64,000 nt of DNA, from contig NVUW01000001.1 in NCBI GenBank assembly GCA_002733205.1, positions 62,001-126,000 on the forward strand, given 5' to 3'. Each line of letters begins with the position of its first letter. The first letter of the stretch is position 1. The notes below the pieces were generated by a model. It saw only the letters and a program-made list of their open reading frames with translations, searched no databases and was not told the origin of the DNA. Position numbers and translations under genes: made by a program. This document shows, one piece after another, positions 24,697 through 35,435 of the stretch. The stretch comes from Thalassobium sp. Lineage in GTDB: Bacteria > Pseudomonadota > Gammaproteobacteria > Pseudomonadales > Oceanobacteraceae.

Positions 24697-25566
24697 TTAT
24701 CCCATCACCTGCTGCGGCCAGCGGCCACCACTGATGCGTGGCTGGCCACCAAGGTCGCGACGATTACTCACCTCAGCGAAGCCACGGCCGCGCAATAACT
24801 CACACACCGCATCGGCCTGCTGATAACCGTGCTCCAGCAACAGCCAGCCATTGGCGCGCAAGAAACCCGGCGCACGGTCAATAATCAGCGCCAGATCACT
24901 CAGGCCATGGTTATCAGCCACCAGCGCCGAGCGTGGTTCAAAGCGCACATCACCCTGCGCGAGGTGTTCATCGTCTTCATCGATATAAGGGGGATTGCTG
25001 ACGATCAGATCGAAATCGCCGCTGACGGCGCTGTACCAGTCCGACTGCATAAAACTGACACGCGCAAGCTGATTACGAGCCGCATTCGCCTGCGCCAGCG
25101 CCACCGCATCGGCATTAAAATCAACGCCGGATACCTGCCACGAAGGTTGTTCAGAGGCCAGCGCCAAGGCAATCGCCCCAGTGCCTGTACCTAAATCGAG
25201 CATCCGGCTGTTGGCCGGCAAGGGTAATTCCAGCGCCCACTCCACCAGAGTTTCGGTATCGGGCCGCGGAATTAAGGTTGATGGGTTCACATTCAGATTA
25301 AGCGACCAGAAATCCCGTTCGCCCAGCAGATAGGCCACCGGCTCACCGGCCAGCCGCCGCGCCAGTAAGGCATCCGCCGCCTGTTGCTGCTCTGCGCTCA
25401 ATAACCGGTCAGACCAGGTGTAAAGCCAGGTACGGCCCTGCTGCAGTACATGGGCGAGCAGCAATTCGGCATCCAGACGGGCACTGTCAGAGCCGGCTTC
25501 AAGCTGCGTCCGCGCTTCTGCTAACCAGGCTTCAATGCTCAGCACGGATGCCGGACCAGAGATCAT
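24697..25566 (-). CDS. prmC: Peptide chain release factor N5-glutamine methyltransferase
   Basis: It methylates the Gln of the GGQ motif of RF1 and RF2. The catalytic NPPY motif is present in FDLIVSNPPYIDEDD, with the SAM loop MLDLGTGTGAIALALA before it. The N-terminal helical domain (about 1-85) is normal for the family. Its start overlaps the prfA stop by one base (TGATG), which couples the enzyme with its substrate. Confidence 0.96.
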   Translation of the reverse strand: MISGPASVLSIEAWLAEARTQLEAGSDSARLDAELLLAHVLQQGRTWLYTWSDRLLSAEQQQAADALLARRLAGEPVAYLLGERDFWSLNLNVNPSTLIPRPDTETLVEWALELPLPANSRMLDLGTGTGAIALALASEQPSWQVSGVDFNADAVALAQANAARNQLARVSFMQSDWYSAVSGDFDLIVSNPPYIDEDDEHLAQGDVRFEPRSALVADNHGLSDLALIIDRAPGFLRANGWLLLEHGYQQADAVCELLRGRGFAEVSNRRDLGGQPRISGGRWPQQVMG

Positions 25567-26651
25567 CAGCCGCCTGCCATCTCGGCCAGCAGGTTTGCCT
25601 GATGCTCGCGGATTAACGGCTCAATCACCGGGGTCAGATCGCCCTGCACAATTTCATCAAGCTTATACAGCGTCAGGTTGATACGGTGATCGGTAACCCG
25701 CCCCTGCGGATAGTTATAGGTGCGGATACGTTCAGAACGATCGCCGGAGCCGACCAGACTTTTACGCGTCGCCGCCTGTTCGGCATGGGCCGCCTGACGC
25801 TGCGCATCACGCAGACGCGTGGCCAATACCGCCAGCGCCTTAGCGCGGTTTTTATGCTGCGAACGCTCGTCCTGGCACTCCACCACCAGACCGGTGGGTA
25901 AGTGCGTTACACGAATGGCCGAGTCGGTTTTGTTAATGTGCTGACCACCGGCACCGGAGGCGCGGAAGGTGTCGATGCGCAGATCGTTCTTGTTGATGTC
26001 GATCTCTTCTTCGCTGTCGACTTCAGGCATCACCGCCACAGTACAGGCGGAGGTATGAATACGGCCCTGGCTTTCTGTTTCCGGGACGCGCTGCACACGA
26101 TGAACGCCGGATTCAAACTTCAGCCGCGAATACACATCGGTGCCAGAGATGCGGGTAATCACTTCTTTAAAACCGCCATGCTCGCCTTCGCTGGCGCTCA
26201 TTAATTCGGTGCGCCAGCCCAGCGTTTCAGCAAAGCGGGTGTACATACGGTACAGATCACCGGCAAAAATTGCGGCTTCGTCACCGCCGGTACCGGCACG
26301 GATTTCGACCATCACGTTGCGGCTGTCGTCCGGATCTTTCGGCAACAGCAGAATTTCCAGCTCAGCGGCCAGCTGCTCAAGGCGTTCGCTGGCGGCCTGC
26401 TCTTCTTCCTCCCCCATGGCGCGCATGTCCGGATCGGGGTCGGCGGCCAGCGCTTTGGCTTCGGCCAGATCGGCGCCGGCCTGCTCATAATCGCTGTAGG
26501 TCTGGGCAATCACTTCGAGATCGGCGTATTCCTTCGACAGCTTGCGGAAACGGTCCTGGTCGTTGGCGGCATCCGGCTCAGACAACAGGTGTCCGACCTC
26601 TTCATAACGATCGCGCAGGTGTTCGAGTTTATTAAGAATCGAGCTTTTCAT
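25566..26651 (-). CDS. prfA: Peptide chain release factor 1
   Basis: RF1 reads UAA and UAG stop codons and releases the peptide. The GGQ motif is in [19 protein letters not shown]. The codon-reading region [10 protein letters not shown] contains the PxT tripeptide (PET). 361 residues, standard length. It lies 3 bases after hemA in the operon hemA-prfA-prmC-moeB. Confidence 0.97.
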   Translation of the reverse strand: MKSSILNKLEHLRDRYEEVGHLLSEPDAANDQDRFRKLSKEYADLEVIAQTYSDYEQAGADLAEAKALAADPDPDMRAMGEEEEQAASERLEQLAAELEILLLPKDPDDSRNVMVEIRAGTGGDEAAIFAGDLYRMYTRFAETLGWRTELMSASEGEHGGFKEVITRISGTDVYSRLKFESGVHRVQRVPETESQGRIHTSACTVAVMPEVDSEEEIDINKNDLRIDTFRASGAGGQHINKTDSAIRVTHLPTGLVVECQDERSQHKNRAKALAVLATRLRDAQRQAAHAEQAATRKSLVGSGDRSERIRTYNYPQGRVTDHRINLTLYKLDEIVQGDLTPVIEPLIREHQANLLAEMAGG

Positions 26652-26654
26652 GGT

Positions 26655-27941
26655 TTATTCGGTATCAGCAGAGGAGGATGGCGCCGGATGGCTGTTCAGG
26701 CTGAACAGTTCGCGGGTCCAGTCGAGCACTTCCAGACGGCCTTCAGCACCGGCTTTGCGCAGCGCAGTGGTCGGTGCATGCAGCACCTTATTGCTGAAGG
26801 TATGGGCAAACTGGCGCAACACTTTTTCCGCATCGGCACCGTTTTCAAGTTGTTTAAGCGCTTTGCTGAGCTGCTCTTCACGCAGCACATCAATGCTGCT
26901 GCGCAGGTCGGTGAGGGTCTGCACCGCATCCAGCGCTTTCAGCTCGCGCATAAAATGGTCGACGCCGGAGAGAATCAGCTCTTCGGCCTGACGCGCAGCG
27001 TCTTCACGCGAACGCACGTTTTCTTCGATGATGCTGCGCAGATCATCCACCGAGTAGAGGTAGACATCCGACAGCTCGCCGACTTCTTCTTCAATATCGC
27101 GCGGCACCGCAATATCGACCATAAACATCGGTTTATGGCGGCGCTTTTTCAGCGCTTTTTCCACCATGCCCTTGCCCAGAATCGGCAATGGACTGGCGGT
27201 GGAGGAAATCACGATATCGGCGCGGGACAGTACATTGGGAATATCTTCCAACAGCACCGCTTCGGCATGAAACTCCTGCGCCAGATTCTGCGCCCGCGCC
27301 AGAGTACGGTTGGCGACAATAATGTCGCGCACTCCGGCCTGATACAGATGACGGGCAACCAGTTCGATGGTTTCCCCGGCACCAATCAGCAGCGCACGGC
27401 TGTTGGCCATATCGGCAAAAATATGCTGCGCCATACGCACCGCCGCAAAGGCGACCGACACCGGGTTCTCGCCGATAGCCGTGTCGGTACGTACGCGTTT
27501 GGCAATGGAAAAGGTCTGGCGGAACAAGCGGCCGAGTTCGGAGCCTACTGTACCGGCTTCCTGCGCGACCGCAAAAGCGGATTTCATTTGACCGAGAATC
27601 TGCGGCTCGCCCAGCACCAGTGAATCCAGACCACTGGCAACGCGCATGGTGTGTTGTACGGCCTGCTCACTGGTCAGGCAGTAGAGCGCGGAATCAAGGT
27701 CGCGGCGGTCAATGTCATGATGACGGGCCAGCCAGTCGACGATAACGTCTTCATGCAACTCATCGGCAGAGCAATATATTTCGGTGCGGTTGCAGGTCGA
27801 CAGGATCACTACCTCAGACACCGGATCAAGCGCCTGCACTTCGCTCAACACGTCCGACATCGACGCCGGATCGAAGGCTACACGTTCACGCACAGCAACC
27901 GGTGCTGTTTTATGGTTAATCCCCAGTGCCCAAATACCCAT
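26655..27941 (-). CDS. hemA: Glutamyl-tRNA reductase
   Basis: First committed step of tetrapyrrole synthesis: reduces Glu-tRNA(Glu) to glutamate-1-semialdehyde. The N-terminus [20 protein letters not shown] and the catalytic Cys in [10 protein letters not shown] are clear, followed by the NADPH-binding domain ([16 protein letters not shown]). The C-terminal dimerisation region is present. I chose ATG 27941; a TTG nine codons upstream is in frame. Divergent from the TPR lipoprotein-lolB-ispE operon, the usual gammaproteobacterial arrangement. Confidence 0.96.
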   Translation of the reverse strand: MGIWALGINHKTAPVAVRERVAFDPASMSDVLSEVQALDPVSEVVILSTCNRTEIYCSADELHEDVIVDWLARHHDIDRRDLDSALYCLTSEQAVQHTMRVASGLDSLVLGEPQILGQMKSAFAVAQEAGTVGSELGRLFRQTFSIAKRVRTDTAIGENPVSVAFAAVRMAQHIFADMANSRALLIGAGETIELVARHLYQAGVRDIIVANRTLARAQNLAQEFHAEAVLLEDIPNVLSRADIVISSTASPLPILGKGMVEKALKKRRHKPMFMVDIAVPRDIEEEVGELSDVYLYSVDDLRSIIEENVRSREDAARQAEELILSGVDHFMRELKALDAVQTLTDLRSSIDVLREEQLSKALKQLENGADAEKVLRQFAHTFSNKVLHAPTTALRKAGAEGRLEVLDWTRELFSLNSHPAPSSSADTE

Positions 27942-28205
27942 GTCGACTGACGCTGCTCCCGCTTTCAACCTGTACCGGCAACCATTGTCGCCGGCAGAGT
28001 GCCTGACCTGCCGGAATACGTCAGTCAGTACTGCAACTTCTCAGTACATCTGCGCATCACAACAGGTGGCGGCTGTGCAAAAGCGGGGATTATAAACATC
28101 TGGCCGCGGCTTTGCCGCTGAAATCTTTGACTTAAATCGCTATCTGACCCTAAATAGCATGCGCTATCTCCTATTGGCATCCGAATCATCAGGTCTTCTC
28201 TTTAT
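27942..28205. promoter_or_regulatory. Divergent promoter region hemA / TPR-lolB operon
   Basis: 264 bases without a gene. It must hold promoters for both directions. No recognisable regulator site stands out by eye. Confidence 0.4.
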
Positions 28206-30059
28206 ATGTTTTTTTACATCCGCGAGTCCCGCCGTACCCCGTCTGACCGCCCATCTTTGTCTGCTGTGTTACGCACGGGTCTGTGGCTGGCGCCGCTGTT
28301 TTCGGCCGTCATCGTCCTCCCGGGGTGTGCCAGTTTCGGGCAATCAGCCTCACCACAGGTGCAGCAAACGGCACCGGCGGATAATCAATCCCAGCAAAAT
28401 ATTCATTATCAAACCCGCACACCAACAGACACCCTGGCCGAGCCGGTATATCGCCCGATTCCTGCTGCAACACTGTATTCCCTGCTGGTTGCGGAAATGG
28501 CTGGACAGCGCCAGCGCTTTGATATTTCGCTCTACAACTATATGGATCAGGCACGTACGACCCGCGATCCGGCCATTGCCGAACGCGCCGCACGCATTGC
28601 CCAATACGTTGGCAGCGACTCTCACGCAGCCGAAGCCGTTTCGATCTGGCTGGAAGAAGAACCTGAAAACCCCGCCGCCCATCAGGCCGCTGCACAACTG
28701 CTGATGGAGCAAGGTCAGTTCAGCCAGGCACTGAAAGAGCTGGAAATTTTGCAGGATCTGGCAGGCGTCAGTCAGTTTGACTACCTGGCCGCCAATGCCG
28801 GTCAGCTGCCGATGGAACAACAACAGGTATTGCTGTCGCAGTTTCAGCTTCTGACCAACAAATACCCGGAAAACCCTTCGGTCTGGTATGCCCGCGGGAT
28901 TATGGAACAGCATCTGCGCTTGTATCCGGAAGCACTGAAACACATCGAAGAAGCCCTGCAGCGCAATCCGGCGTACTTAAGTGCCGCCCTGCAGAAAGCC
29001 CGCATTCTGGTGCTGCTGCAGCGCTCTGACGACGCCATTGACTGGCTCGAAGATGTTCATGACGACTACCCCGAGCACAAAGGCGTCCAGGTTCTGCGCG
29101 CCCGCATTCTGCTGGAGCAGCAAAAAATGGACAGCGCCCGCGATGCGTTTGCCGCGCTGCACAAAAACTTCCCGGAAGATTCTGCCATTCTGCTGTCCCT
29201 CGCTCTGCTGGAAGAAGAACTCGGCCAGCGTGAAGAGGCGCGAGAGCACTTGTATCAACTGTTAGCGAGCCAAGCGCATACCGACGAAGCGCATTTCTAT
29301 CTGGGTAAAATTGCCCAGGAGGAAGAAGATTTCGACACAGCGATTGAGCAATATGCGCAGGTGAACAGTGGCCGCGAGTTTCTTGCAGCCCACCTTAAAG
29401 CGTCTTATCTGCTGAATGAAACCCAGGGCATTGATGCGGCACGCAGCTATCTGAATGACCTGCGCGGCGACTTCCCTCAACAGTCCAGCGAACTGGTACG
29501 CATCGAAGTCGACCTGCTATCGGCTGCCGGACAACCGGAAGACGCCATGGTACTCATCAGCCAGGCCCTGAGCGTGGCACCGGAAGATCTCAATCTTCTT
29601 TACACCCGCGCCATGCTGGCTGAACGTCTCGGCGATCTGAATAAACTGGAACAGGATCTGCGCACAGTTATCCGCCTCAGACCGGACCACGCCGAAGCGC
29701 TGAACGCTCTGGGCTATACCCTCGCCGACCGCACCGATCGCTGGGCCGAAGCGCTGCCGTTAATCGAACGCGCCCTGGAACTGACCCCGGATAATCCGGC
29801 GGTTATCGACAGCCTGGGCTGGATCTACTTCCGTATGGGGAACCTGGAACAGGCACGCCCACTGCTGAAAAAGGCTTTCGACATGATGAAAGACCACGAA
29901 ATTGCCGCCCATTACGGTGAACTGTTATGGCTCAGTGGTGATCAGAGTGAAGCCCGCCATATCTGGCAGCAAGGACTGGAACAAACCCCGGACAGTGAGA
30001 TTATTCTGCGCACCCTGCAGCGTCTGGATATTGATCCGGAAACTCTCAGCCAACACTGA
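28206..30059 (+). CDS. TPR-repeat lipoprotein
   Basis: 617 residues. The N-terminus has a lipoprotein signal peptide with a lipobox (VLPGCASF, Cys about residue 41, after an unusually long charged n-region). The rest is a helical tetratricopeptide-repeat array, with clear units such as NPSVWYARGIMEQHLRLYPE, DDAIDWLEDVHDDYPEHK and HAEALNALGYTLADRTDRW. The gene precedes lolB in many Pseudomonas-type genomes and is co-transcribed; its function is not defined. It probably serves as a periplasmic scaffold at a membrane. Confidence 0.85.
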   Translation: MFFYIRESRRTPSDRPSLSAVLRTGLWLAPLFSAVIVLPGCASFGQSASPQVQQTAPADNQSQQNIHYQTRTPTDTLAEPVYRPIPAATLYSLLVAEMAGQRQRFDISLYNYMDQARTTRDPAIAERAARIAQYVGSDSHAAEAVSIWLEEEPENPAAHQAAAQLLMEQGQFSQALKELEILQDLAGVSQFDYLAANAGQLPMEQQQVLLSQFQLLTNKYPENPSVWYARGIMEQHLRLYPEALKHIEEALQRNPAYLSAALQKARILVLLQRSDDAIDWLEDVHDDYPEHKGVQVLRARILLEQQKMDSARDAFAALHKNFPEDSAILLSLALLEEELGQREEAREHLYQLLASQAHTDEAHFYLGKIAQEEEDFDTAIEQYAQVNSGREFLAAHLKASYLLNETQGIDAARSYLNDLRGDFPQQSSELVRIEVDLLSAAGQPEDAMVLISQALSVAPEDLNLLYTRAMLAERLGDLNKLEQDLRTVIRLRPDHAEALNALGYTLADRTDRWAEALPLIERALELTPDNPAVIDSLGWIYFRMGNLEQARPLLKKAFDMMKDHEIAAHYGELLWLSGDQSEARHIWQQGLEQTPDSEIILRTLQRLDIDPETLSQH

Positions 30060-30069
30060 TAAGCCCGCC

Positions 30070-30663
30070 ATGACCATCAAAACCACGTTGACCACACTGC
30101 TTCTGCTGAGCCTGCTCAGCGGTTGCAGCAGCCTGCTGCCCCAGCCCGAAGGTGGCAAACAAGGCCTGCAAAGCAGCCTCAATAACCTGCAGCAGTGGCA
30201 GGTGCGGGGCAAACTATCGGTTACATCTCCGGATGACAGCGTTACCGGCTATTTAACCTGGGAACAGGACAAGCAGCGTTACGACCTGTTTATCTCCGGA
30301 CCGTTTGGTTCCGGCGCATCGCGCCTGCAAGGCAACGCACGCCAGGCTGAGCTGACCTTACCCGGCTGGGACAAACCACAACGGGCGCGCACCCCCGAGC
30401 AACTGATGCTGGCCCACATGGGCTGGAATTTCCCGGTGACCGATATCCGCTATTGGGTTAAAGGCCAGCCCAGCCCTAATGCCAGCGCCAGCAGTGAATA
30501 TGACGAGAACGGCCTGCTAAACCGCCTGCAACAACACGGCTGGGATATCCGCTACTCACGCTACCAGCAACATGGTGATTACTGGCTGCCCGGCCTGATT
30601 AAAATATCAGGCCACGATTTCCGTTTTGTATTTTCGATTAAAGAGTGGACTGTTAATGGCTGA
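30070..30663 (+). CDS. lolB: Outer-membrane lipoprotein insertion factor LolB
   Basis: LolB takes lipoproteins from LolA and inserts them in the outer membrane. It is itself a lipoprotein: [14 protein letters not shown] gives the lipobox. The mature part [20 protein letters not shown], then [19 protein letters not shown] and the C-terminal [16 protein letters not shown] match the family. I chose ATG 30070; a longer in-frame opening exists upstream but lies within the TPR gene. Its end overlaps ispE by 8 bases. Confidence 0.95.
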   Translation: MTIKTTLTTLLLLSLLSGCSSLLPQPEGGKQGLQSSLNNLQQWQVRGKLSVTSPDDSVTGYLTWEQDKQRYDLFISGPFGSGASRLQGNARQAELTLPGWDKPQRARTPEQLMLAHMGWNFPVTDIRYWVKGQPSPNASASSEYDENGLLNRLQQHGWDIRYSRYQQHGDYWLPGLIKISGHDFRFVFSIKEWTVNG

Positions 30664-31537
30664 ACTGCCTGCCGGCGGCAACTGGCTGAGTGTACCCGCC
30701 CCCGCCAAACTGAATCTGATGCTGCACATCACCGGCCGCCGTGATGACGGCTATCACAACCTGCAGACCCTGTTTCAATTTATCGACCATGGCGACGACC
30801 TGCACTTCCGGTTGCGCAACGATGGCGAGCTGACACTGACTCCTGCCATTGAAGGTGTCAGCTTCGAAGACAATCTCATCATCCGCGCCGCCCGTCTGTT
30901 GCAAAAAAAATCAGAAAAAACATCCGGAAAAATACTGGGTGCCGATATCCGCCTGGATAAAAAACTGCCCATGGGGGGCGGTCTTGGCGGTGGAAGTTCT
31001 GATGCAGCCACCACCCTGCTGGCACTGAATCAACTGTGGAATCTGCAACTGTCTCTCGACGAACTGGCCACCCTTGGCCTGAGCCTTGGAGCCGATGTGC
31101 CAGTGTTTGTGCGGGGTGAAGCCGCCTTTGCCGAAGGTGTGGGGGAGATACTTACCCCGGTGCCAGAGCTTGCCGAACCCTGGTATCTGGTGGTGTGCCC
31201 GCAAGTCCATGTTAATACAGGAAAAATTTTTTCACATAAGGGTTTGACAAGGGATACGGACCCCATTAATATTCGCACCGCGCTGAAGCAAGGGGGCAGA
31301 AATGACTGCCAAGCAATCGTTTCGATGCTGTATCCAGAAGTTGGTAACACATTGAATTTGCTAAATAAATTTAATCTTGCTAAGATGACGGGCACTGGAG
31401 CTTGCATATTTTCAAGCTTCGGTTCTGAAGCAGAAGCCATCAGTGTTTCTGAGCAGTTACCGGCTGAGTATGTAGCCTTTGTGGCTAAGGGTGTTAACCA
31501 ATCACCTGCACATAAGGTATTATTCAGACCGTCTTAA
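30656..31537 (+). CDS. ispE: 4-diphosphocytidyl-2-C-methyl-D-erythritol kinase
   Basis: A GHMP kinase of the MEP isoprenoid pathway. The N-terminus [20 protein letters not shown] and the ATP loop [20 protein letters not shown] are diagnostic; the C-terminal [15 protein letters not shown] completes the family pattern. Its start lies inside the lolB end (ATG 30656), so translation is coupled. Followed directly by tRNA-Gln and prs. Confidence 0.96.
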   Translation: MAELPAGGNWLSVPAPAKLNLMLHITGRRDDGYHNLQTLFQFIDHGDDLHFRLRNDGELTLTPAIEGVSFEDNLIIRAARLLQKKSEKTSGKILGADIRLDKKLPMGGGLGGGSSDAATTLLALNQLWNLQLSLDELATLGLSLGADVPVFVRGEAAFAEGVGEILTPVPELAEPWYLVVCPQVHVNTGKIFSHKGLTRDTDPINIRTALKQGGRNDCQAIVSMLYPEVGNTLNLLNKFNLAKMTGTGACIFSSFGSEAEAISVSEQLPAEYVAFVAKGVNQSPAHKVLFRPS

Positions 31538-31544
31538 AAGTTGT

Positions 31545-31619
31545 TGGGGTGTCGCCAAGTGGTAAGGCAACGGGTTTTGATCCCGTCATTCGCAGGTTCG
31601 AGTCCTGCCACCTCAGCCA
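31545..31619 (+). tRNA. tRNA-Gln (anticodon UUG)
   Basis: A 75-base cloverleaf. Acceptor stem TGGGGTG pairs with CACCTCA, the anticodon loop TTTTGAT carries TTG, the T arm is GCAGG-TTCGAGT-CCTGC, and CCA is encoded at 31617-31619. It lies between ispE and prs, so it is probably cut from their common transcript. Confidence 0.97.
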
Positions 31620-31666
31620 ATTCTCTTTCCTTCCATTATTGAATAATTGCATCAAAGGGGACAACC

Positions 31667-32608
31667 GTGTCTAAGTTGATGGTTTTTACCGGTAACGCTA
31701 ACCCGGAACTGGCAAAGCTCGTTGTTGAGCGTCTTGATATTCCCCTTGGCGAAGCCACTGTTGGCAAATTCAGTGATGGTGAAATTACCATCGAAATCAA
31801 TGAGAACGTGCGCGGTAAAGATGTGTTCATCATCCAGCCGACCTGCGCACCGACCAATGATAATCTGATGGAAATTCTGCTGATGGCCGACGGTCTGCGT
31901 CGCGCTTCTGCAAGCCGTATTACTGCGGTTGTTCCTTACTTCGGTTATGCCCGCCAGGATCGTCGTCCACGTTCAGCCCGTGTGCCTATCAGTGCCCGCG
32001 CTGTCGCCGACATGATGTCCACCGCTGGCATCGACCGCGTACTGACGGTTGATCTGCACGCCGACCAGATCCAGGGCTTCTTTGATGTTCCTGTTGATAA
32101 CGTCTACGGCTCGCCGGTACTGATTGACGATCTTGAGCGTCAGGCTTACGAAGATCTGATTGTTGTGTCTCCGGACATCGGCGGTGTTGTTCGTGCCCGC
32201 GCAATCGCCAAACAGCTGAATGTTGACCTCGCAATCATCGACAAACGTCGCCCGAAAGCCAACGTTTCTGAAGTTATGCATATTATCGGTGATGTTTCTG
32301 GCCGTACCTGTGTACTGGTCGACGACATGGTCGATACCGCTGGCACTCTGTGCCACGCAGCCAAAGCTCTGAAAGAGTTTGGTGCGAAAAAAGTTGTCGC
32401 CTACTGTACACATCCTGTACTATCCGGGCCCGCTGTTGAGCGTCTGGCAAGTGCTGAGCTGGATGAGTTGGTAGTTACCGACACCATCCCGCTGTCTGAA
32501 GCCGCCAAGTCAATCGGCCGCATCCGCCAACTGACCATTGCTGGTTTGCTGGCTGAAGCTGTACGCCGTGTGAATAACGAAGAATCCATCAGTGCGATGT
32601 TTCGTTAA
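31667..32608 (+). CDS. prs: Ribose-phosphate pyrophosphokinase
   Basis: Makes PRPP from ribose-5-phosphate and ATP for nucleotide, His and Trp synthesis. Family motifs are clear: [37 protein letters not shown], the [18 protein letters not shown] site and the PRPP loop [18 protein letters not shown]. 313 residues. It starts at GTG 31667 with AAAGGGG about 7 bases upstream. Confidence 0.97.
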   Translation: MSKLMVFTGNANPELAKLVVERLDIPLGEATVGKFSDGEITIEINENVRGKDVFIIQPTCAPTNDNLMEILLMADGLRRASASRITAVVPYFGYARQDRRPRSARVPISARAVADMMSTAGIDRVLTVDLHADQIQGFFDVPVDNVYGSPVLIDDLERQAYEDLIVVSPDIGGVVRARAIAKQLNVDLAIIDKRRPKANVSEVMHIIGDVSGRTCVLVDDMVDTAGTLCHAAKALKEFGAKKVVAYCTHPVLSGPAVERLASAELDELVVTDTIPLSEAAKSIGRIRQLTIAGLLAEAVRRVNNEESISAMFR

Positions 32609-32641
32609 GCCGCAATAACAGCACAATAAACGATTTTTCAG

Positions 32642-32677
32642 GCCGTTTGAGCTGGTCGCAAGCTCAAACGGCTTTTT
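32642..32677 (+). terminator. Terminator between prs and rplY
   Basis: A 12-bp stem (GCCGTTTGAGCT with AGCTCAAACGGC) and a run of five T. It either ends the ispE-prs transcript or lowers read-through into rplY. Confidence 0.88.
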
Positions 32678-32702
32678 ATGTCAAAACCATGAGGAAATAC
32701 CC

Positions 32703-33329
32703 ATGTCAGAATTTAATCTGTCAGCTGAACTTCGCGAAGATGCGGGGAAAGGTGCGAGCCGCCGCCTGCGTCGCGAAAACGCCGTACCAGCCATCGTTTA
32801 CGGTGGTAAAGCCGGTGGTAACGACCGCAAGCCACAAGCGATCGTTCTGAAAGCTAACGAGCTGAACAAAGTACTGGAAAACGAAGCGTTCTACAGCAGC
32901 GTGATCACCCTGACCATCGGCGAAAAAACCGAACAGGTTGTTCTGAAAGATCTGCAGCGTCACCCATCCAAAGCGATGATCTGGCACGCTGACTTCCTGC
33001 GCGTAAGCAAAACCACCAAAATCAAAGCTCACGTACCTCTGCACTTCCTGAACGAAGAAAGCTGTGTAGGCGTGAAGACTGGCGGTGGCAAAATTGCTCA
33101 CCAGCTGACCAGCCTGGACATCATCTGTAACGCTGGCGACCTGCCAGAGTTCATCGAAGTTGATCTGGCCAACGTTGAAGCCGGTTCAGTTGTTCACCTG
33201 TCTGATCTGAAGCTGCCAAAAGGCGTTGAGTCACTGGCTCTGTCCCATGGCCCAGAGCACGACACTTCGGTTGTTACTGTTATCGCTCCTAAAGGCGGCG
33301 ACAGCGAAGAAGAAGCAGCCGCCGAGTAA
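32703..33329 (+). CDS. rplY: 50S ribosomal protein L25, long (Ctc-like) form
   Basis: A 5S-rRNA-binding ribosomal protein. The N-terminal L25 domain includes [17 protein letters not shown] and [10 protein letters not shown]; the C-terminal TL5/Ctc-type beta domain (about 100-190) is present. 208 residues, ending with a Glu/Ala-rich tail. A ribosome site (GAGGAAA) precedes ATG 32703. Flanked on both sides by terminators. Confidence 0.96.
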   Translation: MSEFNLSAELREDAGKGASRRLRRENAVPAIVYGGKAGGNDRKPQAIVLKANELNKVLENEAFYSSVITLTIGEKTEQVVLKDLQRHPSKAMIWHADFLRVSKTTKIKAHVPLHFLNEESCVGVKTGGGKIAHQLTSLDIICNAGDLPEFIEVDLANVEAGSVVHLSDLKLPKGVESLALSHGPEHDTSVVTVIAPKGGDSEEEAAAE

Positions 33330-33345
33330 TTCCGGTTGTTGTAGC

Positions 33346-33374
33346 AAAAAAGCGGGGCTGGTCCCCGCTTTTTT
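33346..33374. terminator. Terminator after rplY
   Basis: Stem AAAAAAGCGGGG with CCCCGCTTTTTT and a five-base loop. It can act in both directions. pth starts 35 bases beyond. Confidence 0.9.
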
Positions 33375-33408
33375 ATTGGTGATTCTTTATCGTCTGGATA
33401 TCGACATC

Positions 33409-33996
33409 ATGTCTGACTCTATTCAATTAATCGTAGGCTTGGGGAATCCCGGCGCCGAATACGAACACACCCGCCATAATGCTGGTGCCTGGCTGGTTGA
33501 ACGCCTGGCGCAAAGCGAACGCATCAGCCTCAGTCCGGAAAAAAAGTTTTCAGGTCGTGCCGGTAAAGGACGCCTGGGCGGGCAGGAATGCTGGCTGTTA
33601 ATTCCCACAACGTTTATGAACCTCAGCGGACAGGCCGTACAGGCACTGGCGAATTTCTATAAGCTGAAACCAGAACAGATTCTGGTGGTTCACGATGAAC
33701 TGGACCTGCCAGCGGGTACGGCCAAATTCAAATTTGGCGGTGGTCATGGTGGCCAGAACGGCTTACGCGACATCATCAGCAAGCTTGGCAACAACCAGAA
33801 CTTTCATCGTCTGCGTATTGGCATTGGTCATCCCGGCGATAAATCTCAGGTCACCGGCCATGTGTTGGGCCGGGCCAGCAAAAGCGATCAGCAGGCCATT
33901 GATGCCGCCATTGATGAAGCGTTGCGAGTTCTGCCGGATGCCATCAGCGGCAACCTGGCCAAAGCCATGAATCGACTTCATTCATTTAAAGGGTAA
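33409..33996 (+). CDS. pth: Peptidyl-tRNA hydrolase
   Basis: Releases tRNA from prematurely dropped peptidyl-tRNA. The N-terminus [20 protein letters not shown] holds the catalytic His, [12 protein letters not shown] is the family motif, and [16 protein letters not shown] carries the conserved Asp. 195 residues from ATG 33409, the family's length; longer in-frame openings run back into rplY and are not credible. Confidence 0.96.
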   Translation: MSDSIQLIVGLGNPGAEYEHTRHNAGAWLVERLAQSERISLSPEKKFSGRAGKGRLGGQECWLLIPTTFMNLSGQAVQALANFYKLKPEQILVVHDELDLPAGTAKFKFGGGHGGQNGLRDIISKLGNNQNFHRLRIGIGHPGDKSQVTGHVLGRASKSDQQAIDAAIDEALRVLPDAISGNLAKAMNRLHSFKG

Positions 33997-34053
33997 AATA
34001 CCCGCCAAATTTTAACGCTGTTGCGACAGCAGTACGGATCACAGGATATTTTT

Positions 34054-35145
34054 ATGGGCTTTAAATGCGGTATCGTTGGTTTACCCAACGTCGGCAAATC
34101 CACACTGTTCAATGCGCTGACCAAATCCGGCATTGCCGCCGAGAACTTCCCGTTCTGTACGATTGAACCCAACTCCGGTGTGGTTGCCATGCCTGACAAA
34201 CGCCTCGACGAACTGGCCGAAATTGTGAAGCCTGAGCGCGTAGTACCAACGTCGATGGAATTTGTGGACATCGCAGGCCTGGTTGCTGGTGCTTCCAAAG
34301 GTGAAGGTCTGGGCAACCAGTTTCTGGCCAACATCCGTGAAACTGATGCCATTGCCCACGTGGTTCGTTGCTTTGAAGACGATAACGTTATCCATGTGGC
34401 CAACCGCGTCAGCCCGGCCGATGATATCGACATCATTAATACCGAACTGGTACTCGCCGATCTCGAATCCTGTGAAAAACAGCTGCAGCGCATCACCCGT
34501 ATTGCCAAAGGCGGCGATAAAGACGCCGTGGCGCAGAAAGCTCTGCTGGAACGCCTGATTCCACACTTCGAGCAGGGTAAAACCGCACGCATGCTGGAGC
34601 TGAACGACGACGAACGCAAACTGGCACGCATCTTCCATTTGCTCACCATCAAACCGACCATGTACATCGCCAACGTGGCGGAAGACGGGTTTGAAAACAA
34701 TCCGCACCTGGATGTTGTGCGCCAAATCGCGGAATCCGAAGGCGCCTCTGTTGTGGTAGTCTGCAACAAGATCGAAGCCGAAATTTCCGAGCTGGACGAT
34801 GAAGACAAACTCGAATTCCTGCAGGAAATCGGCATGGAAGAACCGGGCCTCGATCGCGTCATCCGTTCCGGTTACGAATTGCTGGGCCTGCAGACCTACT
34901 TCACCGCCGGTGTCAAAGAAGTACGCGCCTGGACCATTAAAATCGGTGATACCGCCCCGCGTGCAGCCGCCGCCATTCACACCGACTTCGAACGTGGCTT
35001 TATTCGCGCAGAAGTCATCAGCTATGCTGACTTTATTACCTACAAAGGTGAAGCCGGTGCTAAAGAAGCCGGCAAATGGCGCCTAGAAGGCAAAGAATAC
35101 ATCGTGAAAGACGGCGATGTTGTGCACTTCCGCTTTAACGTCTGA
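34054..35145 (+). CDS. ychF: Redox-regulated ATPase YchF (Obg-like)
   Basis: An Obg-family P-loop protein that prefers ATP and binds ribosomes. Walker A is [14 protein letters not shown], switch-type [20 protein letters not shown] follows, and the C-terminal TGS-like domain ends [17 protein letters not shown]. 363 residues. I chose ATG 34054. It follows pth, the typical neighbour. Confidence 0.97.
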   Translation: MGFKCGIVGLPNVGKSTLFNALTKSGIAAENFPFCTIEPNSGVVAMPDKRLDELAEIVKPERVVPTSMEFVDIAGLVAGASKGEGLGNQFLANIRETDAIAHVVRCFEDDNVIHVANRVSPADDIDIINTELVLADLESCEKQLQRITRIAKGGDKDAVAQKALLERLIPHFEQGKTARMLELNDDERKLARIFHLLTIKPTMYIANVAEDGFENNPHLDVVRQIAESEGASVVVVCNKIEAEISELDDEDKLEFLQEIGMEEPGLDRVIRSGYELLGLQTYFTAGVKEVRAWTIKIGDTAPRAAAAIHTDFERGFIRAEVISYADFITYKGEAGAKEAGKWRLEGKEYIVKDGDVVHFRFNV

Positions 35146-35240
35146 GGCATTAAAGCAAGCATCGGCAGTGAGCATAAAAAAGGTCGGTTAATCAGTCTGG
35201 TTGTCAGCCCGATTATCTCCCCGCTTTATGCGACCCCGAA

Positions 35241-35263
35241 CAGGGCCTTCACTGAAGGCCCTG
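35241..35263. terminator. Strong hairpin after ychF
   Basis: A perfect 10-bp stem, CAGGGCCTTC with GAAGGCCCTG and a three-base loop, but no T run. It may be an mRNA-stabilising hairpin or a weak terminator. The rest of the 290-base gap before the MFS gene holds no other recognised feature apart from a dyad GAAC-N5-GTTC at 35308-35320. Confidence 0.55.
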
Positions 35264-35435
35264 ACTCTTCTCCGGAAACGCCTGGCGTTGCCGTGACATT
35301 ACGCACTGAACAATGCGTTCCACAGCCAGCACTCACCGCCCGCACTGTATAACGTCTAGAATACACATTCTGCAGATTTCATCTGACACACCTCTTTGCT
35401 GAGCCCCTGCCCGGCAGCCCCTATCCGGTACTACT

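Noticed and set aside
35241..35263. Definite rho-independent terminator
   Set aside because: The stem is perfect but no T run follows, so it is listed only as a hairpin of uncertain role.
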